DNA of 64,000 nt from an uncultured Alphaproteobacteria bacterium (GTDB taxonomy: Bacteria; Pseudomonadota; Alphaproteobacteria; CAAHEQ01; UBA3637). Below are positions 8,917 to 18,193 of the stretch, in pieces. Below the pieces are notes generated by a model that was not told where the DNA came from, did no database searches, and was given only the letters and a program-made list of their open reading frames with translations. The DNA lies in contig CALXVP010000003.1 of assembly GCA_944392125.1 (NCBI GenBank), positions 1 through 64,000 of the forward strand. Reading direction: 5' to 3'. The stretch's first letter is position 1; every line of letters starts with the position of its first letter. The translations under genes were made by a program, and so were the position numbers.

Positions 8917-9648
8917 ATGGGATTGATGACAAAAGAACAGCGAAACTCTTTTTTTTCGGCATTATCAAAAGCATATCCGAACCCGCACTGCGAGTTGATT
9001 TGGACGAATCATTACTCCTTGCTGGTAGCAATTATCTTATCGGCCCAAAGCACGGATAAAAATGTCAATAAAGTGACAAGCGTTTTGTTCCCGATTGCCG
9101 ATACACCCGAAAAGATATTGGCGCTCGGCGAAGATAAAGTGCGTTCGTATATCAAATCAATTAACTATTTTAATAATAAAACAAAATCCATCATGCAACT
9201 GGCTCGTGTTATTTTAGAAAAATATAACGGCGTTGTGCCTTCTGATTTTGATACATTGATTACACTGCCGGGTGTGGGGCGGAAAACAGCCAATGTCTTT
9301 CTAAACGTTGCCTACCATGCTCCCTCCATCGGTGTGGATACGCACGTATTTCGTTTATGCCACCGTCTGAAAATCTGCACGGGGAAAACACCGGCGGAAG
9401 TTGAAGAGAAGCTGAATAAACTTGTGCCCGAGGAATATAAAAAAGATGTTGCCTTGGCGCTTGTCTTACACGGGCGGTATGTTTGCACGGCCCGCAAACC
9501 GCTTTGCGCTCAATGTCCGCTATATGAGGTGTGTCTCTCGGATGAAAAAGTGCCTTTGTATGAAGCCGAAAAGGCTGGCAAAACCTCTTCAAAAGCAGGC
9601 AAGAAATCTCTCGCTCCCAAGAAAGCCAAAAAGAAAAAAGAGGAATAA
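8917..9648 (+). CDS. nth: Endonuclease III (DNA glycosylase/AP lyase)
   Basis: Base-excision repair enzyme removing oxidised pyrimidines, 243 residues. It has the helix-hairpin-helix LPGVGRKTANVFL with the catalytic Lys, the catalytic Asp in VDTHVFR, and the [4Fe-4S] cluster loop C-x6-C-x2-C-x5-C near residue 190. After the cluster there is an extra Lys-rich tail (KAGKTSSKAGKKS... about 30 residues), absent from E. coli Nth and possibly adding DNA affinity. The ATG at 8917 has GGAG upstream. Confidence 0.95.
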   Translation: MGLMTKEQRNSFFSALSKAYPNPHCELIWTNHYSLLVAIILSAQSTDKNVNKVTSVLFPIADTPEKILALGEDKVRSYIKSINYFNNKTKSIMQLARVILEKYNGVVPSDFDTLITLPGVGRKTANVFLNVAYHAPSIGVDTHVFRLCHRLKICTGKTPAEVEEKLNKLVPEEYKKDVALALVLHGRYVCTARKPLCAQCPLYEVCLSDEKVPLYEAEKAGKTSSKAGKKSLAPKKAKKKKEE

Positions 9649-9743
9649 GCTGATGGTTATATTGCCAAACAACTTGAAACAATCAAAAAATTCCTTTGAA
9701 TTGAAAAAGATATCGCCTCATTCAAACGATTAAGGAGAAACAA

Positions 9744-11423
9744 ATGAAGTTGCGGTTTTTACCTTTTTTATTGCCAACGCTAACGATGTTCGTTTTGCTG
9801 ACTTTCGGAAACATGAGCGTAGCACAAACAGCCGTGCGCGGTGGCAATGTTGCCGATTCGGTTAAAAACGCTGAAAATTTGCTGGATATATCCAAACGCA
9901 ATCAACCGGCATTCGGCATCTACAAAGGTATTCCTTTCGTTAAGATTGAGCGGACGGTCGGATCACAACCCGAAGAACAAAAATCAGGTTGGATGGATGA
10001 AGAGAAAAAACGTCTTTTCGGCACAACGCAAATTACGAAAACAAATCTCATACAAAGCACCGCCATGACCGCACCTGCGCCGAATCCAATACAATCCGTT
10101 TCGGAAATTACCTACCGAACACCGACGGGGGCTACCGCAAGTGCGCTTAACGTTCCGCATACGACTGATTTTATTTCCGTTATTCAAGTTATGGATAATC
10201 AAACATTATCCGTTGAAGAATTTATCCAAACAATCAATCCGCAAGGCAGTTTGTTTGCGCGCACAATACCCGCCAATGAAAATAAATCATTTTCTCAAGA
10301 TTCATTTGAACTTCTTCGCGCCGAAAATAACGGAAAGACGTTTTTACTGGACGTGCAAATCAATCCGCGCGAAATTCGCCTTTCTCACCCGAATTATTTA
10401 TCGGCCGGCGTGCAATCGTTTTATCTAAAATATATTATTAAATCGGGCATTTTCGTTAATCAAAAAGGGCAAGGCGTATTGGATTATCCCGTAACCGGAT
10501 ACGATTGGCCTTTGCCGATTAACCGATTTCACGTGCTCGTTTCATTCCCTTCCGAAACACGCGTTTTTCAAAAAAATATCTTTTTCGGCAAAAACGAGAT
10601 GAGCGTTCAAAATTCTTTTACGGAACAAACGGATTCAAACGGCAATACGCTTTTTACCATGAATAATCCCCTGCCCGCTTTCGCATCGGTCAAAGTTTAC
10701 GAAACGTTTGATAATGCGTTTTTAAATCATAATCAGTTTGAGCAATTTTTAACACGCCATATCGGATGGTTTGTGGTTATATTAACAATTTGCGCCGTAT
10801 TCATTTACTTATGTCTCTCGGCATTTATTTTGAAACGCAAAAAAAATGAAAAAGAAATCATGAAAATAATGCAGTCTTATAGTCCGAATACACTTTGTTA
10901 TTTAAAATACGGCAAATTAACGGAACGCTATTTAACAAAATATAATCTCTTTTTAAAGAATAAATCAAAATGCTATCGCCTTTACAAAACAAAAAAATGG
11001 GAATACGGCATCAAACAGCTATATAACGCTATGATGTATTTTAAACTATCGGGTAAATACTGGCTGACGGTTTTATTGATGATTGGCGGAATGATTTATT
11101 TATCTTACGGACAAAAGATTTATTTGACTTTACCGCAATACAGTGTTATTTTGGGAGTGTCGGGGATACTGACGTTTTTCTTTTTTCAATATCGAGGGAT
11201 AACGGCGTTGTTAAATGAAACGGGTCAATACTGTCGGAATCTGTTGCGGGAAAAAACCTTTTACGGATTAAACGAACAATCGGCGATGAATCTGTTTTTG
11301 CAACATTATCCGCGCTTTTTGGCACTTGGTCAAGCTGAGGGTTGGCTGAAATTAGCTGAAAAAAGCTGTCCTTCAATCAAAGAATTATCATTTTTAAATC
11401 AATCAACGGGAGGGGAAAAATAA
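9744..11423 (+). CDS. DUF2207-like membrane protein
   Basis: A 559-residue envelope protein. A signal peptide (about 1-28) leads to a long exported beta-rich domain (about 130-330), with the pattern DFISVIQVMDNQTLSVEEFI at its start that resembles DUF2207. A membrane helix follows (about 342-364), then a segment containing SYSPNTLCYLKYGKLTERYL, which recalls the conserved Pro/Leu/Tyr motif of DUF2207. Two more helices (about 440-480) and a soluble tail close the protein. Family assignment is by pattern only. The next gene starts 3 bp downstream, so the two are cotranscribed. Confidence 0.6.
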   Translation: MKLRFLPFLLPTLTMFVLLTFGNMSVAQTAVRGGNVADSVKNAENLLDISKRNQPAFGIYKGIPFVKIERTVGSQPEEQKSGWMDEEKKRLFGTTQITKTNLIQSTAMTAPAPNPIQSVSEITYRTPTGATASALNVPHTTDFISVIQVMDNQTLSVEEFIQTINPQGSLFARTIPANENKSFSQDSFELLRAENNGKTFLLDVQINPREIRLSHPNYLSAGVQSFYLKYIIKSGIFVNQKGQGVLDYPVTGYDWPLPINRFHVLVSFPSETRVFQKNIFFGKNEMSVQNSFTEQTDSNGNTLFTMNNPLPAFASVKVYETFDNAFLNHNQFEQFLTRHIGWFVVILTICAVFIYLCLSAFILKRKKNEKEIMKIMQSYSPNTLCYLKYGKLTERYLTKYNLFLKNKSKCYRLYKTKKWEYGIKQLYNAMMYFKLSGKYWLTVLLMIGGMIYLSYGQKIYLTLPQYSVILGVSGILTFFFFQYRGITALLNETGQYCRNLLREKTFYGLNEQSAMNLFLQHYPRFLALGQAEGWLKLAEKSCPSIKELSFLNQSTGGEK

Positions 11424-11425
11424 AA

Positions 11426-12850
11426 ATGAGAAAACAATTCAAACAGTTTTGTTGCGCAACAGCCATTTGTTTGGCTTGTGGCAGTATCAGTATTGCAAAT
11501 GCACAAACAAATACAATCACAACTGATAATCAAACAGATTTAAATGTTGCTATTTATAATGCCAACATTGCATTGATTAAAGATACACGCTCGGCAGAAT
11601 TAACACGCGGACATAATCAGATTTCGTATGAAAACATATCGGCGCAAATTATTCCGGAAAGCGCTTTGTTAAACGGAACAAACATTACCGTTACGGAGCA
11701 AAATTTTAATTATGACTTGATTACGAGCGATTCACTTTTGCAAAAATCCGTCGGCGCAAATGTTATTTTGCAAACAACAAATCCGCAAACGGGTGAAAAA
11801 GTGCGTCAAGATGCCAAACTGATTGCCTATAACGGGCAACCGATTATTTCCGTCAACGGTGAAATTTATACGGATTTCAACGGAGAAATCTTGTTAAAAG
11901 AAATGCCGACGGGCCTTATTTCAAAGCCCTCTCTAACGATTGATTTAACCGCACAAAATTCCGGCGAACAATCATTGGGGCTAACCTATTTAACGCGTGG
12001 ATTATCCTGGCAGGCAAACTATGTTGCCGAATTTAACGAACAAGAAGATGCTCTGAATTTAAACGGATTTATCACACTTTCAAACCAATCGGGCACGGAT
12101 TTTAAAAATGCTAAAATGCAACTTGTGGCAGGCGATGTAAAGGTTGTTCAAAATGCCCTACCGCGCCTGATGAAAACGGCACGGGAAAACGTCAATATGG
12201 TTGCCATGGCATCATTTGACGCGGCAATGCCGGCTGTTGAAGAAGTTTCCGATTTCTATGTTTATACATTGCCGTTTACAACATCCGTTCAATCACAGCA
12301 AACAAAACAAGTTTCGCTATTGAGCGCTTCCAATGTAAAAGTCAAAAAAGAATACGTTTTTGATAACAGGCTCAAACCCTATAATTCTCCTTATGAGAAC
12401 ATCAAACCGATTGTTTCTTATCAATTCAAAAATTTAAAGAGCAACGGGCTGGGCATTGCGCTTCCGAAAGGCACTATTCGTTTATATAAAGATGATCAGG
12501 CGGATAAAACCATTTTCCTTGGTGAAAATCAAATTCAACACACGCCGAATTTGGCAACCATTCGTTTGCAAATGGGTGAGGCTTTTGATATTTTCGCCAA
12601 CGCAAAACGCACGGATTACCAAAAAATCGGGAAGACAACCACAATTTCGGCATACGAAGTTGTTTTCAAAAACGGATCCGAAATGCCGAAAGAAGTTACC
12701 GTATATGAAAACTTCCGCGGGAATTGGAAAATCAGCGAGGAAAATTATCCGTATACCAAAGAAACGGGAACACGCGTCAAATGGGTTATCCCCGTTCCCG
12801 CAAACGGTGAAAGCGTATTAACTTATCGGGTTCAAATAACAAATGAATAA
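11426..12850 (+). CDS. DUF4139-like exported protein
   Basis: A 474-residue secreted protein with a signal peptide ending near IANAQ (about residue 26). The N-terminal part (DLNVAIYNANIALIKDTRSAEL) and the central LGLTYLTRGLSWQANYVAEFNEQ stretch match the pattern of DUF4139 proteins, which are beta-rich and otherwise uncharacterised. C-terminal segments such as VTVYENFRGNWKI and YRVQITNE also fit. Middle gene of a three-gene envelope operon: 3 bp after the DUF2207-like gene and overlapping the next by 8 bp. Confidence 0.7.
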   Translation: MRKQFKQFCCATAICLACGSISIANAQTNTITTDNQTDLNVAIYNANIALIKDTRSAELTRGHNQISYENISAQIIPESALLNGTNITVTEQNFNYDLITSDSLLQKSVGANVILQTTNPQTGEKVRQDAKLIAYNGQPIISVNGEIYTDFNGEILLKEMPTGLISKPSLTIDLTAQNSGEQSLGLTYLTRGLSWQANYVAEFNEQEDALNLNGFITLSNQSGTDFKNAKMQLVAGDVKVVQNALPRLMKTARENVNMVAMASFDAAMPAVEEVSDFYVYTLPFTTSVQSQQTKQVSLLSASNVKVKKEYVFDNRLKPYNSPYENIKPIVSYQFKNLKSNGLGIALPKGTIRLYKDDQADKTIFLGENQIQHTPNLATIRLQMGEAFDIFANAKRTDYQKIGKTTTISAYEVVFKNGSEMPKEVTVYENFRGNWKISEENYPYTKETGTRVKWVIPVPANGESVLTYRVQITNE

Positions 12851-13994
12851 ATACACAAATACTTTTTTTCTACTTTGTTTTGTTTTTACTTTTGCGTATG
12901 CCCATAAAGCAGTTGCCGTATCGGCAACTGCTTCGGCACACCCGGAGGTTTCTTTGAATGAATCTGTAAACGGCGAAGAAGAAACGCCTCAAGATTCCGA
13001 GAAAAAAAATCTCTCCCTCACACCGCCGAGCGCAGAGGAAATTCAAAAAGAAGTAGCCGACTATATTGAGCAAAATAAAGAATTACTTTCGGATGACACC
13101 TTGCTGGCCAACTTATTGGCACTTCCGTATGAAAAACGGCAGTATGTTTTTCCCTATTTACACGAGCAACCGTTTTTATCACACAAAATTAAATCTCATC
13201 CGCAGATAATCGTGTGGAAAGGGAAAAAGCCGACGGTTATTGCCCCGCAAATGCAAGCCTTTGCAAAAAAGTATTTAGATGATTTACCCGCCGTATTCTA
13301 TTACTTTCTGGATCCGGATTATTGGAACGGCACAACGCCGAGCGAACAAACCGTTACGCAAACGCTTCTCAATCCGAATGCGCCCGAAACAAAAGCCAAA
13401 AGCGCTACCGAGATTGCAAATTATGCCGTTCGCTCGCTGTATGAAGTCTATCGGCCGAGTGAAGAAATTAAAGAAAATTATTATCAAACCATCTTATCAA
13501 AAAACGATGTGGTGCAACTTGAAAATACGCTTTTGAAGTTAAATGACTTTGTGGATAGCTATCCGCAAGCGCTTTCAATTCCCTCGGCATTACGGGATTC
13601 GCTTGGTATACGCGTTAAAGAAAGCGTTGCCGCGCCGTTTGAAGAATGGGTCAAAAATGTAGGAAAATTAGGATTATCCGAAGATTTGCGCACCTTTTTG
13701 AAACAACAGGGCTGGAAAGACGAAAATGATTTTGCCCAAAAAGCAGACGTGATGTTGCGTGCCGTTCGGGTCAACAGAATGTCATTACCGCAAGCAATGG
13801 CTTTCAGCGACATGCGCCTGAAATATTATCCGATTGACGAAACGAAGCCCCTTACCTCCACGCAGATGTATTTAAAAATGCACGATGCAAAACCGGGGGA
13901 CGCATTGTTTATTACACCTTATACCGATGAGTTGAAGAAATCGTTTGAACAAGGGAAATTTACGCGGATCGGCCTGCCTATTTATATTGACTAA
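12843..13994 (+). CDS. Exported protein of unknown function
   Basis: Not recognised. The 383-residue product has a hydrophobic signal sequence (about 1-25), a Ser/Glu-rich linker (about 30-60), and a helical body with no cysteines or obvious catalytic motif. Short phrases such as LPYEKRQYVFPYLHEQ and LPAVFYYFLDPDYWNG may be conserved. It overlaps the DUF4139-like gene by 8 bp, so it probably acts with the two upstream envelope proteins. Its final codons overlap the -35 box of the gcrA promoter. Confidence 0.7.
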   Translation: MNKYTNTFFLLCFVFTFAYAHKAVAVSATASAHPEVSLNESVNGEEETPQDSEKKNLSLTPPSAEEIQKEVADYIEQNKELLSDDTLLANLLALPYEKRQYVFPYLHEQPFLSHKIKSHPQIIVWKGKKPTVIAPQMQAFAKKYLDDLPAVFYYFLDPDYWNGTTPSEQTVTQTLLNPNAPETKAKSATEIANYAVRSLYEVYRPSEEIKENYYQTILSKNDVVQLENTLLKLNDFVDSYPQALSIPSALRDSLGIRVKESVAAPFEEWVKNVGKLGLSEDLRTFLKQQGWKDENDFAQKADVMLRAVRVNRMSLPQAMAFSDMRLKYYPIDETKPLTSTQMYLKMHDAKPGDALFITPYTDELKKSFEQGKFTRIGLPIYID

Positions 13995-14015
13995 TGCAAA
14001 AAAAAGTTATATACT
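13987..14015 (+). promoter_or_regulatory. Promoter of gcrA-polA
   Basis: TTGACT (13987-13992), 17-bp spacer, TATACT (14010-14015). The -35 hexamer includes the stop codon of the upstream gene. No GANTC site is visible between this promoter and the gcrA start. Confidence 0.7.
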
Positions 14016-14083
14016 GTTTTCACTTAGAAATCGGAATTTCGGTTCGGAAATGAGAATAAGATTAAGATAAAACGGAGAAAAAA

Positions 14084-14629
14084 ATGTCGTGGACACCGGA
14101 AAAAGTCAAACAATTAAAAAAATTATGGCAAAAAGGGAAGAGCACGGTTGAAATCGGTAAAGAACTCGGAATGAGTAAAAATGCCGTGGTCGGAAAGGTT
14201 CATCGGTTAGGGTTAGATAGTCGCCCTTCTCCGATTAAGAAAGTCAATGAAGCGCCTGCAAAAAAAACAAACAAAGTCCAATTACCCGAAAAAACACACG
14301 GGATTATGACGTTGTTGGATTTAAAGATGAACTCGTGCCGTTGGCCCATCGGAGAGGTAAAAGACGAGAATTTTCATTTTTGCGGAAAAGAATGTCAAAC
14401 AGGCAAGCCCTACTGCCCCGAACATTGCAAAATTGCTTATACGTCGCTAAAAGAATTAACATTGCAAAATGCCAAAAATAAAAAAGAACGCGAAGCATTA
14501 AATGCGCTCCCCAAAGCAGTTGCGGAAGAGGAATCCGCAATAGTGGCAAAAGAGGGGAAAAAGGCAGAAAGCGGGCAAAAGAAAACAACGGCCGGTAGTA
14601 AAAAAACCTCAACGAAGAAAGAGAAATAA
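14084..14629 (+). CDS. gcrA: GcrA cell-cycle regulator
   Basis: Alphaproteobacterial regulator that binds sigma-70 and methylated GANTC DNA to activate cell-cycle genes, 181 residues. N-terminal helix-turn-helix MSWTPEKVKQLKKLW...IGKELGMSKNAVVGKVHRLGL (residues 1-46) is the family hallmark; the sigma-interacting C-terminal domain has CRWPIGE...FHFCGKE..GKPYCPEHC (about 86-125), with Cys/His residues. The Lys-rich tail is variable. It sits 2 bp before polA and shares its transcript. A CcrM methyltransferase is encoded at 43694-44779, so the circuit looks intact. Confidence 0.95.
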   Translation: MSWTPEKVKQLKKLWQKGKSTVEIGKELGMSKNAVVGKVHRLGLDSRPSPIKKVNEAPAKKTNKVQLPEKTHGIMTLLDLKMNSCRWPIGEVKDENFHFCGKECQTGKPYCPEHCKIAYTSLKELTLQNAKNKKEREALNALPKAVAEEESAIVAKEGKKAESGQKKTTAGSKKTSTKKEK

Positions 14630-14631
14630 TT

Positions 14632-17625
14632 ATGGTAGCGGAAAATCCTCATACCGTTTGTTTGGTTGACGGCTCGGGTTATATTTTCCGCGCATTTTAC
14701 GCATTACCGATGATGACAAGGCCGGACGGCGTGCCCGTCAATGCCGTTTATGGATTTATGAATATGTTAATGCAACTCATCGGAGAGAAACGTTGCGCGC
14801 ATATTGTGGTTGTTTTTGATGCAAAGCGCAAAAATTTCAGAAATGAAATTTATCCGGCTTATAAGGCAACGCGTCGCGAAGTTCCCGAAGAATTAATTCC
14901 GCAATTTCCGCTCATCCGCGATGTTTGCCGTGTATTAAACGTTCCTCAAATTGAAATGGAAGGATATGAGGCCGATGATTTAATTGCAACATACGCCAAA
15001 CAAGCAACCGAAAAAGGTTGGCATGCGCAAGTGATTTCCGCCGATAAAGATTTGATGCAGTTAATGCGGGAAAATGTTTCACTCTATGATCCGATGAAAC
15101 ATAAAGAAATCACGCTTGCAGATGTTGAAGCAAAATTCGGCGTTTTACCCGAAAAAGTAATTGATGTGCAGGCATTGATGGGCGATAGCACGGATAATGT
15201 GCCCGGCGCCGGCGGAATCGGGCCAAAAACAGCCGCAGAATTGATTGGCTTATTCGGCTCTGTTGAAAATCTTTACGAGCATATAGATGAAATTAAAAGT
15301 AGTAAACGAAAAGAAACATTATTAAGGGATAAAGAGCAAGTTTTTATCTCAAAAAAACTCGTGGCATTAGATGATAACGTTCCCGTTCAAACACCGATTG
15401 AATCATTTGTTGCGCAATTACCGAATCAAGAGACGCTTCAAAAATTTTTAACCGAGAATAATTTTAAAAGCCTCATCAAAAAAATGAATGGCTGGATTCA
15501 AAAGCAGGCAGATTTTCTATCCGATTCACCCGTGAATGAAACGCGAGGAAACACTGACACCACTCATATCCAGACGGCGTACATAACAGTGCAATCGGTT
15601 GATTTTCCAGACAAAGAAAAAGGAAATCACCAAGATTTCTCAAGCGCTATTTTGCAAAACAACCATCCTTCACATCCCGATACGAATACACCGCTTACCG
15701 AAGCAGTAAATACGTGTGATACGTTACCCTTATTTGCCACAACGGCTTCCCAAATTGCACCAAACCAAGAGGCAAACGCTTCTGTTTGCGAAATGCCTAC
15801 AAATAACATTATCTTTGTTCAAACACAACAGGAATGGGCAGATTGTTGCGACCAGGTCAATCAGGCAAAAGAATTTGCTTTTTTGGTGCATACTCTGCCC
15901 TCCGGCGCAACGAATCAATTTATTTTAACATTCTTTTTACGGCGAAAAGTCTTCTATGTGCCGTTAACGGGAGAAACCTCAACAGACGGCGCGGATTTAT
16001 TTTTGTTTCAATCACAACAAGACAACGGGATAACGCAAGAATCGGCTTTCAAACAAGTGGCGCAATGGCTTTCTCATCCCGCCGTGCACGTCATCACTTA
16101 CCGTTTGAAAGAAACGCTCCATTTATTGTATCAAGCGCTTCATCAAGTTATCATACCAAATCATTTTGATGATATTTTGCTCCAAAACTATGTTTTGAAC
16201 GGCACGCGCAATTCCTCAAAGTTAGCCGATATGGCAACACGGGAATTAGGATTTGAAATACCGCTCCCGATAAAAGGAAAAAGCAAAAAAGAGTTGACTG
16301 TTCTTTCATTGGAAGAGCAAACGGCTTATCGGGAAACCTTTATTTCAGAAATCAACGCCGTTCATCATCTTTACGATTTATTTTATCGCCAATTAAAACA
16401 ATGCAAATCTGAAACGGTATATACTAATATAGAACGCCCGCTTTTACCTATTTTATTTCAAATGGAAACAAACGGCATTTTAATTGATAAATTGCATTTA
16501 AGCCGTTTAAATTTGCAATTTACGCAAGAAATTGATCAAACATTGAACCAAATTTACGAATTGGCAGGAGAAGAATTTAACGTTAACTCGCCTGCTCAAA
16601 TTGCCATGATTTTGTTTGATAAAATGGGCTTACAAGGCGGACGAAAAAGCGCCAAAGGAAATCTTTCAACCGATGTAAAAGTGCTTGAAAAATTAGCGGA
16701 AGACGGGGTTGAAATTGCGCGGTTGATTTTAAGATACCGCCAATTCGGAAAATTAAAATCAACGTATGTAGACGCCCTGCTGAAATTGGCGGATAAAAAT
16801 AATCGTGTTCACACAACCTTTTTACAAACCGTCACGAATACGGGGCGACTTTCCTCTGCCGATCCGAATTTACAAAACATTCCCGTTCGCACGAAAGAGG
16901 GAAAAGAAATTCGCAAAGCATTTATCGCACGCCCGGGATATAAACTTGTCTGTGCCGATTATTCGCAGATTGAACTCAGGTTAATGGCTGATGTCGCTCA
17001 TGTAACGGAACTCAAAAATTCCTTTATTCACAATGAAGATATCCATGCCCGAACGGCCTCACAAATTTTCAAAATTCCGTTGACGCAAATTGATGCCGAT
17101 ACTCGTCGTCGTGCAAAAGCCATTAACTTTGGCATTATCTATGGCATTTCGGCATTCGGACTATCCAATCAGTTGGGTATCTCCCGTGCTGACGCAGGGG
17201 CTTATATCAACGCGTATTTTGAACATTATCCCGAAATTAAGGCGTATATGAATCAAATTGAAGCGTTTGTGAAAGAAAACGGGTATGTTAAAACGCCTTT
17301 CGGCCGTATTTGCTATATTCCCGAAGTCAATCAACCCAAACTGCGTTCTTTTGCCGTTCGCGCAGCCATCAATGCACCGATACAAGGCGGTGCGGCCGAT
17401 ATTATTAAGCTGGCGATGAAAGCGATTGATACTGCCTTAACGGAACAAAAATCAGATGCAACTTTATTGCTTCAAGTGCATGATGAACTTGTGTTTGAAG
17501 TTAAAGAGAGTGATGTAGAACGCGTGATGCAATTAGTGAAAGAAAAAATGGAAACGGTTGTTCAACTCTCTGTGCCGTTAATTGCCGATGTCCGTTGCGG
17601 TCATAACTGGAAAGAAGCACATTAA
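14632..17625 (+). CDS. polA: DNA polymerase I
   Basis: Gap-filling repair and Okazaki-fragment polymerase, 997 residues. The 5'-nuclease domain (about 8-290) has VDGSGYIFRAFYA, FDAKRKNFRN and GDSTDNVPG. Polymerase motifs A (DYSQIELRLMA), B (RRRAKAINFGIIYG) and C (LLLQVHDELVFE) are intact. The middle domain (about 400-600) keeps the exonuclease-like layout, but the proofreading acidic residues look lost: EFAFLVHTL replaces the D-x-E motif, ITYRLKETLH replaces NLKYD, and no Y-x-x-x-D site is evident. It probably lacks 3'-5' proofreading, as in several other Pol I families. Start is 2 bp after gcrA. Confidence 0.96.
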   Translation: MVAENPHTVCLVDGSGYIFRAFYALPMMTRPDGVPVNAVYGFMNMLMQLIGEKRCAHIVVVFDAKRKNFRNEIYPAYKATRREVPEELIPQFPLIRDVCRVLNVPQIEMEGYEADDLIATYAKQATEKGWHAQVISADKDLMQLMRENVSLYDPMKHKEITLADVEAKFGVLPEKVIDVQALMGDSTDNVPGAGGIGPKTAAELIGLFGSVENLYEHIDEIKSSKRKETLLRDKEQVFISKKLVALDDNVPVQTPIESFVAQLPNQETLQKFLTENNFKSLIKKMNGWIQKQADFLSDSPVNETRGNTDTTHIQTAYITVQSVDFPDKEKGNHQDFSSAILQNNHPSHPDTNTPLTEAVNTCDTLPLFATTASQIAPNQEANASVCEMPTNNIIFVQTQQEWADCCDQVNQAKEFAFLVHTLPSGATNQFILTFFLRRKVFYVPLTGETSTDGADLFLFQSQQDNGITQESAFKQVAQWLSHPAVHVITYRLKETLHLLYQALHQVIIPNHFDDILLQNYVLNGTRNSSKLADMATRELGFEIPLPIKGKSKKELTVLSLEEQTAYRETFISEINAVHHLYDLFYRQLKQCKSETVYTNIERPLLPILFQMETNGILIDKLHLSRLNLQFTQEIDQTLNQIYELAGEEFNVNSPAQIAMILFDKMGLQGGRKSAKGNLSTDVKVLEKLAEDGVEIARLILRYRQFGKLKSTYVDALLKLADKNNRVHTTFLQTVTNTGRLSSADPNLQNIPVRTKEGKEIRKAFIARPGYKLVCADYSQIELRLMADVAHVTELKNSFIHNEDIHARTASQIFKIPLTQIDADTRRRAKAINFGIIYGISAFGLSNQLGISRADAGAYINAYFEHYPEIKAYMNQIEAFVKENGYVKTPFGRICYIPEVNQPKLRSFAVRAAINAPIQGGAADIIKLAMKAIDTALTEQKSDATLLLQVHDELVFEVKESDVERVMQLVKEKMETVVQLSVPLIADVRCGHNWKEAH

Positions 17626-17640
17626 ATTAGCATAGACACA

Positions 17641-18120
17641 TTAGATTTCTTTCTCAAATCTGACGATATGGATATTAAATTTCCATATTTTTTCAAGGGT
17701 ATTACTTGCTTTCAGTCCTTGTTTCAGATAGAAACCGACAGAGGGTCCGTTTTTTATCGTCCAAATAATTAATTTACGAAAGCCCTGTTCTTTTTTATCT
17801 TGGCATACTTTATTTACCAATAAAGCACCTATTCCTCTTTTTTGATAATTCGGATGAATATAAAGGGCTTGAATTTCAACCTCTTTTTCGGCAGGGATAC
17901 ACAATTTTGCAAATCCGACAACTTTCCCCTCACACTCCGCAACCAGATACTCATTTGTTTTGATATGATTTTGTGTTCGATCAATAATATCATTATCAAT
18001 TTTCATATTATCCAAATAATCATCGGGCAAAAATCCACGATAGTTTTTCTGATAAGCCGATACATGAACTTGTTTAATCTCTCTTGCATCTTTTGGCTCT
18101 GCTTTACGGATAATAACCAT
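17641..18120 (-). CDS. GNAT-family N-acetyltransferase
   Basis: Acetyl-CoA-dependent acyltransferase, 159 residues. It shows the GNAT fold motifs: an N-terminal VIIRKAEPKDAREI strand-helix, the motif A segment IQALYIHPNYQKRGIGALLV with the Q/R-x-x-G-x-G/A acetyl-CoA loop, and a late strand GPSVGFYLKQGLK. The substrate cannot be inferred. It converges on polA with only 15 bp between stops and no clear hairpin. Confidence 0.85.
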   Translation of the reverse strand: MVIIRKAEPKDAREIKQVHVSAYQKNYRGFLPDDYLDNMKIDNDIIDRTQNHIKTNEYLVAECEGKVVGFAKLCIPAEKEVEIQALYIHPNYQKRGIGALLVNKVCQDKKEQGFRKLIIWTIKNGPSVGFYLKQGLKASNTLEKIWKFNIHIVRFEKEI

Positions 18121-18193
18121 AGATTCTCCTCCTCAACTATTTATTATTCATAAAAATATCATAATACTCAATCTTCCCAAAGACAAAAGATAT

